Below the pieces are notes generated by a model, which searched no databases, had not been told where the DNA came from, and saw nothing but the letters and a program-made list of their open reading frames with translations. The translations under genes and the position numbers were made by a program. Positions 7,612 through 12,709 of a DNA stretch of 12,709 nucleotides are shown here, piece by piece. The first letter of the stretch is position 1; each line of letters opens with the position of its first letter. Origin of the DNA: Nitrospiraceae bacterium UBA2166 (lineage in GTDB: Bacteria; Nitrospirota; Nitrospiria; Nitrospirales; UBA2166); contig DCWI01000045.1 of assembly GCA_002328825.1 (NCBI GenBank), positions 1 through 12,709 on the forward strand, given 5' to 3'.

Positions 7612-8907
7612 TTATCCGCGTCCGTGGCTCATTTTTTGAAGCATTGGCGAGAGCCAGAGAAGGAGAAGTCCTGAACCAACCGAACTAACGACGAAGATTG
7701 AGAAAAATACAGTTAAAGATCCGACATCATTTGTCATGGAAGCTAGGATGCCAGCTAGTTTGTTGGCTGCCGCATTGGCTAAAAACCACGTTCCCATGAG
7801 TAATGATGCGAATTTGAGGGGAGCAAGCTTTGTGACGAGGGATAGTCCTACCGGTGAAAAGCAGAGTTCTCCCCATGTCATGATCAAGTACGCCGTTGCT
7901 AGATAGAGCGGACTCACGAATGTTCCGGCATCGGCGTGTTGTCCGGCAAGAGCCATTAGGCCGAATCCACATCCTAATAGGATCAGGCCAAGGCCCATCT
8001 TTACAATGGTATGGGGCTCTTTTCCTGATGCCCCGAGCTTGAGCCAGAAAGATGCGAACAACGGAGCAAAGACAATAATGACTGCTGGGTTAATTGACAA
8101 AAACCATGATGCCGGGATTTCAAATGTACCAATCATGCGATCAGTATGACGTAGAGCAAAGACATTCATGGAACTTCCCGCTTGTTCGAAGGCAGCCCAA
8201 AATAAAATCACAAAAAACGAGGTAATAAAGAGAACGGCAATACGTTGACGTTCTTTGTATGTGAGGGATTGACTATGCGGAGTAACGTTTGATGATGTTT
8301 TGGATGGAGATGTCCCAATCTCTGTAAGATACCTGGATCGGAATGTCATGAAGACAATCATACCGCAAAGCATTCCTATTCCTGCGCTTCCAAAACCCCA
8401 GTGCCATCCGACACGTTCTCCTAAGTATCCGCAGATCAATGTGCCTAGCAAGGCTCCAATATTGATTCCCATATAGAAGGTTGTAAATCCGGAATCTCTG
8501 CGGGGATCATTTTCTTTATACAGCTGCCCAACGATGGTTGAGACATTGGGCTTGAAAAACCCTGTTCCAATAATAATGAGGGATAAGCCGAAATAAAACG
8601 TCTCCATTTCTAATCCTGGTGTAGCAAGTGCGAAGTGTCCAGACGTAATAATTAGCCCCCCGATGACGAGTGACCGTTGGGTGCCGAGCACACGATCAGC
8701 AAGCCAGCCTCCGATGAGTGGAGTCACATACACGAGGCTGGTATAGGATCCGTAGAGTGAGTAAGCACGATGATCAGTCCATCCTTGATCGTTAATCAAG
8801 TAGAGGATAAGTAAGGAGCGCATTCCGTAATATGAGAATCGTTCCCACATTTCGACAAAAAATAAAAGATAAAGTCCGTGAGGGTGTGTGGTTTGAGATG
8901 TTGCCAT
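7612..8907 (-). CDS. POT/PTR-family proton-dependent peptide transporter
   Basis: This is an inner-membrane major-facilitator protein that should import di- and tripeptides with protons. Family marks are FFVEMWERFSYYGM (the ExxERFxYYG motif of TM1), GGWLADRVLG after TM2, GTGFFKPNVSTIVGQLY in TM4, FYMGINIGALLG in TM5 (PTR2-type signature), FWAAFEQAGSSMN in TM7 and MTWGELCFSPVGLS in TM10. ATG 8907 is chosen because the conserved THPHGLYLLFF segment starts a few residues later and a promoter abuts it; an in-frame TTG at 8943 lies in the promoter's -35 box. The 431-residue length is short for bacterial POTs, and I count 12 hydrophobic segments instead of 14. The gene stands alone on the minus strand and converges on the cytochrome gene. 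The substrate is inferred from family only. Confidence 0.92.
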   Translation of the reverse strand: MATSQTTHPHGLYLLFFVEMWERFSYYGMRSLLILYLINDQGWTDHRAYSLYGSYTSLVYVTPLIGGWLADRVLGTQRSLVIGGLIITSGHFALATPGLEMETFYFGLSLIIIGTGFFKPNVSTIVGQLYKENDPRRDSGFTTFYMGINIGALLGTLICGYLGERVGWHWGFGSAGIGMLCGMIVFMTFRSRYLTEIGTSPSKTSSNVTPHSQSLTYKERQRIAVLFITSFFVILFWAAFEQAGSSMNVFALRHTDRMIGTFEIPASWFLSINPAVIIVFAPLFASFWLKLGASGKEPHTIVKMGLGLILLGCGFGLMALAGQHADAGTFVSPLYLATAYLIMTWGELCFSPVGLSLVTKLAPLKFASLLMGTWFLANAAANKLAGILASMTNDVGSLTVFFSIFVVSSVGSGLLLLWLSPMLQKMSHGRG

Positions 8908-8915
8908 GGAGCGGA

Positions 8916-8943
8916 AGTGTATCTTGAAATATGATGTTGTCAA
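8916..8943 (-). promoter_or_regulatory. Sigma70-like promoter for the peptide transporter
   Basis: On the minus strand, TTGACA (8943-8938, perfect -35) is followed by a 16-nt spacer and TACACT (8921-8916, four of six to TATAAT, with the key A2 and T6). Eight bases separate the -10 from ATG 8907. Transcription would start at or within a base or two of the start codon, consistent with a leaderless mRNA; there is no purine-rich ribosome site before the ATG. Confidence 0.5.
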
Positions 8944-8958
8944 TGAGGCTCAGTGTTT

Positions 8959-9010
8959 AAGGAGAGGAGAAAAACACATGCACGTTTCGACTTTAATAGT
9001 TGATCATTGA
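8959..9010 (+). other. Possible 10-residue leader ORF with strong ribosome site
   Basis: A doubled purine tract AAGGAGAGGAG (8959-8969) sits 8 nt before ATG 8978, which opens a 10-residue ORF (MHVSTLIVDH, stop TGA 9008-9010). Ribosome site and spacing are better than for most real genes in this window. The peptide has no run of one amino acid that would suggest attenuation. It lies in the 187-bp divergent region upstream of the LPP20 gene and could be a leader peptide, a remnant or chance. Confidence 0.25.
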
Positions 9011-9027
9011 TTACGCAACTGCTGTGT

Positions 9028-9057
9028 TTGACTCTTCAAAATGGAGCATGGTAGCCT
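9028..9057 (+). promoter_or_regulatory. Weak candidate promoter for the lipoprotein cluster
   Basis: TTGACT (9028-9033, five of six to the -35 consensus) is followed 18 nt later by an extended -10-like TGG-TAGCCT (9049-9057, only three of six in the hexamer). A start near 9064 would leave a leader of about 30 nt holding the strong ribosome site at 9083. The geometry is good but the -10 is poor. Confidence 0.25.
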
Positions 9058-9082
9058 TTCTTGTGTGATGAATATGTGATAC

Positions 9083-9092
9083 GGAGGTGATC
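9083..9092 (+). promoter_or_regulatory. Very strong Shine-Dalgarno site for the LPP20 gene
   Basis: GGAGGTGATC is a near-complete complement to the 3' end of 16S rRNA. The GGAGG core ends 7 nt before ATG 9095. It fixes the start and predicts high translation of the first gene in the lipoprotein cluster. Confidence 0.7.
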
Positions 9093-9094
9093 TG

Positions 9095-9646
9095 ATGGCC
9101 AGAAAAACACTGTGGATGGACGTGTTTGTGGTTTTGAGCTTCGCTGCGCTTCTCGTGCAGGGGTGTTTTGGAGGACCTCCAGCATGGGTTAAGAAAGGAA
9201 GTGGGGCATTTCATAGTGACACCAAATCGTTTTACGGAGTTGGTGCGATCAAGGGAATACACAATCCGCCTTTGGCGACAAATGCTGCTGACAACCGGGC
9301 GCGAGCAGAATTAGGAAAGGTTCTCCAATCATATTCAGCAAGTTTAATTCGTGACTATGCCTCGTCAAGCGTTGTAAATGATTTTACAGAATCCACAGAA
9401 GAGCAACTGGTGGAGCAGGCGCTCAAGACCTTTTCAGCTACTACTCTGAGTGGTGTGCAGATCGTGAATCATTGGACCGATAAGGATGAGGGAATTACCT
9501 ACTCGCTTGCCAAACTCGACCTTGATGATTTTGAGGATCAAATTGAACGGACAAAAGCATTTGATATTCAGGTTCGTGAGTACTTGCAGAATAATGCCGT
9601 TCGATTATTTGATCAGCTTGGTACAGAGGAATCGAAACGTGAGTAG
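9095..9646 (+). CDS. LPP20-family lipoprotein
   Basis: The 183-residue precursor has a basic start (MARKTLW), a hydrophobic core and a lipobox (LVQGC, Cys24). The mature part follows the LPP20 pattern known from Helicobacter Lpp20 and FlgP-like lipoproteins: PPAWV soon after the Cys, then FYGVGAIKG, then an Ala-rich helix (NAADNRARAELGKVL) and a second strand-helix unit (TYSLAKLDLDDFEDQI). Such proteins sit at the outer membrane; some act in flagellar or envelope assembly. It is the first of four consecutive lipoprotein genes. Two stop codons in tandem (TAG TAA, 9644-9649) end it, and the next gene begins about 30 nt later. No enzyme motif is present. The family assignment is fairly sure, the role is not. 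Confidence 0.82.
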   Translation: MARKTLWMDVFVVLSFAALLVQGCFGGPPAWVKKGSGAFHSDTKSFYGVGAIKGIHNPPLATNAADNRARAELGKVLQSYSASLIRDYASSSVVNDFTESTEEQLVEQALKTFSATTLSGVQIVNHWTDKDEGITYSLAKLDLDDFEDQIERTKAFDIQVREYLQNNAVRLFDQLGTEESKRE

Positions 9647-9676
9647 TAAATTGCGTCGTAATATGACTTAGGTAGT

Positions 9677-10339
9677 ATGCTGATGGATAGATTAGGAAGT
9701 ATGATATTTAATACTAATTTCATTCGTGCGCGGTATTGGCATTCAGCCATCGTGATTGTTTGTCTCATAGGCGTTATTGTGTCTTTATTTTCCTGTTCGG
9801 CGACCCGAGTTTCTCGTATTGATACAGCGTCTGTCGTTGACCTCAGTGGTCGATGGAATGATACTGATTCACGTTTGGTTGCTGAGGCAATGGTGAAGGA
9901 AGTGCTTGAACGGCCATGGTTGGAAAACCACACGAGATTCCATAACACACAACCTGTTGTTGTGGTTGGGCGTGTGGCAAATCGTAGCCATGAGCACATC
10001 AATATTCAGACATTTGTAAAAGATCTGGAGCGTGAACTGACAAATTCACAAAAGGTCATGTTTATTGTTGGGCGTGGAGAACGTGAGGAGATCCGTGCTG
10101 AGCGTCGTGAGCAGGCAGTGCATGCGTTAGAATCCACACAGAAGAGGCCGAGTAAGGAAATTGGTGCTGACTTTATGCTCCAGGGAACCATCAATACGAT
10201 TCTTGATGAGGCGGCTGGAACAAGGGCAGTGTTTTATCAGGTCGACCTTGAACTTGTTAATATTGAGAATAATGTGAAAGCATGGTTCGGGCAGAAGAAA
10301 CTCAAGAAAGTTGTAGAACGAAAACGCGTAATTTTCTGA
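9677..10339 (+). CDS. LpoB-like penicillin-binding protein activator lipoprotein
   Basis: This 220-residue protein has an N-terminal hydrophobic segment ending in a slightly unusual lipobox (SLFSC, Cys40). After VDLSGRWNDTDS comes a domain matching LpoB: PVVVVGRVANRSHEHIN (from Pro93), FVKDLERELTNSQKVMFI, a Glu/Arg-rich helix, GADFMLQGTINTI and FYQVDLELVNIENN leading to GQKKLKK. In E. coli, LpoB is an outer-membrane lipoprotein that reaches through peptidoglycan to activate PBP1b; whether this homologue does so in another phylum is unknown. ATG 9677 is used, with ATG 9683 and 9701 also in frame; AGGA at 9694-9697 favours 9701 slightly, giving Cys32. The 3' end overlaps the next gene by 58 nt in another frame if that gene starts at its only in-frame ATG before the signal segment. 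Confidence 0.82.
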   Translation: MLMDRLGSMIFNTNFIRARYWHSAIVIVCLIGVIVSLFSCSATRVSRIDTASVVDLSGRWNDTDSRLVAEAMVKEVLERPWLENHTRFHNTQPVVVVGRVANRSHEHINIQTFVKDLERELTNSQKVMFIVGRGEREEIRAERREQAVHALESTQKRPSKEIGADFMLQGTINTILDEAAGTRAVFYQVDLELVNIENNVKAWFGQKKLKKVVERKRVIF

Positions 10340-11760
10340 CCATTTTTTCTCTCGGCTTTTCTTTACTCACCCTTGCTATGGGGGTGAATTGCAGCTCCAT
10401 CCAAAGCCATTATGCGCACGTTGAGAAGGCCCTTGCCCAAGGAGATCTGAGGGCTGCGGATGCGCTTGTCGAAAAACACAAGGATGAGTATGGAAAAAAG
10501 AATCAAGTACTCTACGCGATGGATCGTGGTATGTTGTTACATCTCTCTGGACAATATCAGGAAAGTACGATCTTTTTTGAAGATGCTGAACGTATGATTA
10601 GCGATTTGTACACACGTCGAATTGGATCTGAGTCAGCGGCATTACTGATCAATGAGAATGTATTGCCGTACGAAGGCGCGAGTTTTGAGAAGGTATTGAT
10701 TCACGTTATTATGGCCTTGAATTATGCGTATCAAGGGCTATTTGATGATGCGCTGGTTGAAGCGCGAAAGATTGATCACACACTCAACGTTTTGTCAGAT
10801 CAATCAACGGACACTTATTCCTACACGCAAGATGCTTTCGCACGTTATCTGACTGGACTGTTATTCGAGTTCCGTGGGGAGCTGGATGATGCGTTTATAG
10901 CATATCGGCTTGCCTATGAGGCATTTCAATTGCACCGCGATGTGTATGGGACTTCCATTCCTTTTTTCCTTGGAGAAGATCTTCTTCGCCTTAGCGTTGC
11001 TCTCAATCGGGACGAAGAATTTAAAAAGTATCAACAAGATTTTCCTAATGCCAAATGGCAGTCTGTTTCTGAGCGACAGGAGTTGGGGGAGCTCGTGGTG
11101 ATCAGTTTTCATGGTCGAGCTCCTAAAAAAACTGGCAAGTTTATTGATGTTCCGTTTAGCATGCAGGCATTAAGGATGGTTCTTGCGGCGAGAGATCTCA
11201 AATCGTCAAAAAATGGACGTCTAGCACAGAATATTTTGCATGGCCTTACTGGAAATGTATTTAGCGTTGTTCTTCCCAACCTTGAGCCTCAGCTATCTGA
11301 AGTCGAGTATGCTGAAATTTCCTTGATTGATGGTGGAGGAAAAACCAAGATTGTTCGCACTGTGCTTATGGAAGACGTCACAGAAATTTCAAAGAGGCAT
11401 TTGCAGGATCGTCTTGCGAAGGAAAGTTCGCGGGCGGTTGCGCGAGCAGCCATGAAGTTTGCACTTACTAAAGCTGTTGAGAGAGAAGTCACCCAGGTGA
11501 CAGGAAGTAAAGCCCTGCAACAATTGGGTGTTTTTGTTGCCACTCTTTCTAGCTCTATAAGTGATCAGGTTGATACGCGTAGTTGGCGGACGTTGCCAGA
11601 TGAGATTCAGGTGGCACGTGTTCGTGTTCAGCCTGGAATGTATGAGCTTCATATTCGCCACGTGGGGAAGAGTGGAAAAGTCCTTGATGCGGAGGCATTC
11701 TCATTCGTTGAGATTGCCAGAGGTGAACTGAAGATTCTTAGCCATAGAACGGTTTTGTAG
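10282..11760 (+). CDS. TPR-containing lipoprotein resembling COG3014
   Basis: This 492-residue protein has a long N-region (20 residues, with RTKTR), a hydrophobic core and a lipobox-like GVNC (Cys37; Asn at -1 is atypical). A TPR-like helical region follows at about 45-260, with LYAMDRGMLLHLSGQYQEST, LPYEGASFEKVLIHVIMALN, AYQGLFDDALVEARKI and RYLTGLLFEFRGELDDAFIA. The C-terminal half has strand-rich segments, an Ala-rich helix (RAVARAAMKFALTKAV) and the block DTRSWRTLPDEIQVARVRV, which I recall as a hallmark of COG3014 proteins of unknown function. ATG 10282 lies inside the upstream gene (58-nt overlap). The next ATG, 10378, would delete the signal segment, and no GTG or TTG lies between. 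The partner genes suggest an envelope role. Confidence 0.78.
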   Translation: MVRAEETQESCRTKTRNFLTIFSLGFSLLTLAMGVNCSSIQSHYAHVEKALAQGDLRAADALVEKHKDEYGKKNQVLYAMDRGMLLHLSGQYQESTIFFEDAERMISDLYTRRIGSESAALLINENVLPYEGASFEKVLIHVIMALNYAYQGLFDDALVEARKIDHTLNVLSDQSTDTYSYTQDAFARYLTGLLFEFRGELDDAFIAYRLAYEAFQLHRDVYGTSIPFFLGEDLLRLSVALNRDEEFKKYQQDFPNAKWQSVSERQELGELVVISFHGRAPKKTGKFIDVPFSMQALRMVLAARDLKSSKNGRLAQNILHGLTGNVFSVVLPNLEPQLSEVEYAEISLIDGGGKTKIVRTVLMEDVTEISKRHLQDRLAKESSRAVARAAMKFALTKAVEREVTQVTGSKALQQLGVFVATLSSSISDQVDTRSWRTLPDEIQVARVRVQPGMYELHIRHVGKSGKVLDAEAFSFVEIARGELKILSHRTVL

Positions 11761-11764
11761 AGTG

Positions 11765-12709
11765 ATGAACCAGAGAATTTCTTTTAAAGTGGTATTGCTC
11801 ATTTCTCTCTCTCTCTTTCTGGTTGGGTGTGGAATACGATTTCTAAACGAACCTACGCCAGAATGGATAAATGGGATGAGTGATGAATACCCTCCTGAGC
11901 GTTTTCTCAATGGAGTTGGGCAAGGGAAGTCACGTGACCGTGCAGAGGATCAGGCGTACGTAGCCGTTGCAAAAGTATTTCGTGCCAGAGTGATGGTGCA
12001 TGATACCGACATTGAATCGTATGTAACTCGAGATAGTGGTTCAAGTGCCATGAGCATTCATGAGGTCGACATAGACAGACGTATTGAGGTCTCCACTGAT
12101 AGGGTTCTTGAGGATGTTCGTATTGTCAAAACATGGCACGATAAAGAAGCTGGAACTTATTTTGCTCTTGCTGTGATGAATCTTGCTGCTGTTAGTGCGA
12201 GCATAATGGACCGCATTGTGTCGCTTGATGATGAAATTACGTACCATGTTGAGAAATCGAGAAGACAGGGGCTATTTACTGGAAGCCTTCAGCGCGTCAA
12301 GCATCTTCGCAAAGCAATTAGTGATCTTGGGTTAAGGAAAACCTATGTTGAAGATTTGAGAGTTATTAACCCTACTGCGAAAGATGATGCCGAGCCATAT
12401 GAGATTCTCAAGCTCAGATCTGAGCTTAGTCGGTTGCTTTCTGAGGATTTAGTGATTGCGGTGGAAGTGATTGGAGATGAAGCTGAACTCATCAGACGTG
12501 CGATAATTGAAGGGCTGATTCGTGAAGGGTTGCCCGTGACTTCAGATCGTTTCGATCTCTCCAATTCGGCCTTTCGGTTTAGTGATGAGGGTGGTGCAGC
12601 TGTAGGACCAAACCTTGTTGTTCGTGGGAAGGCAGAGTTTTGGCCAGCTATGATTCCTGATCCGGTCTTTACATTTGTTAGGTGGTGTATGGATTTTGTT
12701 GTTGTCGAA
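11765..12709 (+). CDS. Second LPP20-like lipoprotein with C-terminal extension (partial at right edge)
   Basis: ATG 11765 opens a frame that stays open for 315 codons to the window end, so the stop lies outside. The start gives a basic n-region (MNQRISFK), a Leu/Ser-rich core and a consensus lipobox (FLVGC, Cys22). Mature residues follow the LPP20 pattern: PTPEWI, then RFLNGVGQGKSRDRAEDQA and AVAKVF, then a second unit with KTWHDKEAGTYFALAVMNL. From about residue 155 a helical stretch (HVEKSRRQGLF, HLRKAISDLGL) leads to an alpha/beta-looking segment (LVIAVEVIGDEAELIRRAII, EGLIREGLPVTSDRF, LVVRGKAEFW) that I cannot assign. It is far longer than the first LPP20 protein of the cluster. Four bases separate it from the upstream stop, so it belongs to the same operon. 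Confidence 0.8.
   Translation, partial: MNQRISFKVVLLISLSLFLVGCGIRFLNEPTPEWINGMSDEYPPERFLNGVGQGKSRDRAEDQAYVAVAKVFRARVMVHDTDIESYVTRDSGSSAMSIHEVDIDRRIEVSTDRVLEDVRIVKTWHDKEAGTYFALAVMNLAAVSASIMDRIVSLDDEITYHVEKSRRQGLFTGSLQRVKHLRKAISDLGLRKTYVEDLRVINPTAKDDAEPYEILKLRSELSRLLSEDLVIAVEVIGDEAELIRRAIIEGLIREGLPVTSDRFDLSNSAFRFSDEGGAAVGPNLVVRGKAEFWPAMIPDPVFTFVRWCMDFVVVE

Noticed and set aside
8908..8943. TTG start at 8943 extending the POT transporter by 12 residues
   Set aside because: No ribosome site precedes it, the added residues do not resemble the family N-terminus, and the TTG is part of a perfect -35 box.
10378..10386. ATG 10378 as start of the COG3014-like gene
   Set aside because: It would begin inside the lipobox region and remove the hydrophobic signal segment, leaving a protein without an export signal among three exported neighbours.
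1..12709. CRISPR arrays, tRNA or rRNA genes, insertion sequences, toxin-antitoxin pairs
   Set aside because: I saw no regularly spaced direct repeats, no cloverleaf or conserved T-loop sequence, no transposase motif or flanking inverted repeats, and no small paired genes of that type.

Overview
The window is a bacterial chromosomal segment, apparently from a Gram-negative (didermic) organism. At least five predicted lipoproteins suggest an outer membrane, and there is a periplasmic c-type cytochrome. The gene order cpoB-like / mutL / miaA / mtnP / PfkB-family kinase / TPR lipoprotein / cytochrome c reminds me of Nitrospirota (Nitrospira-like) genomes. Base composition, near the mid-40s percent G+C by eye, is lower than in most cultured Nitrospira. 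The taxon is therefore a guess from memory of gene order, not a result.

Region 1 (1-7087, + strand) is one densely packed run, probably a single long transcription unit or two overlapping ones. It holds the 3' end of an unrecognised coiled-coil gene, a CpoB/YbgF-like TPR lipoprotein, mutL (mismatch repair), miaA (tRNA dimethylallyltransferase), mtnP (methylthioadenosine phosphorylase), a PfkB/ribokinase-superfamily kinase, a PilW/Tgl-like TPR lipoprotein and a monohaem cytochrome c. Gaps are 1-16 nt, and two junctions overlap by one base (TAATG and TGATG), so translational coupling is likely.

Region 2 (7088-7611) is about 520 bases with no convincing gene, lying between the convergent cytochrome and transporter genes. 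It holds two micro-ORFs at its left edge and an imperfect inverted repeat near the right, but no textbook terminator and no tRNA that I can see. Region 3 (7612-8943, - strand) is a POT/PTR-family peptide transporter. Its promoter (TTGACA-16-TACACT) sits so close to the likely ATG that the mRNA may be leaderless.

Region 4 (8944-12709, + strand) begins with a divergent regulatory region and continues with four consecutive predicted lipoproteins: an LPP20-family protein, an LpoB-like protein, a TPR lipoprotein resembling COG3014, and a second, longer LPP20-like protein that runs off the right edge. The last gene is open to the window end without a stop. This lipoprotein cluster is the most system-like part of the window. 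With the CpoB-like gene at the left end, the window carries homologues of two E. coli outer-membrane-side regulators of the peptidoglycan synthase PBP1b, but no Tol-Pal gene and no synthase. All functions are read from sequence motifs and remembered family patterns; no database search was possible.
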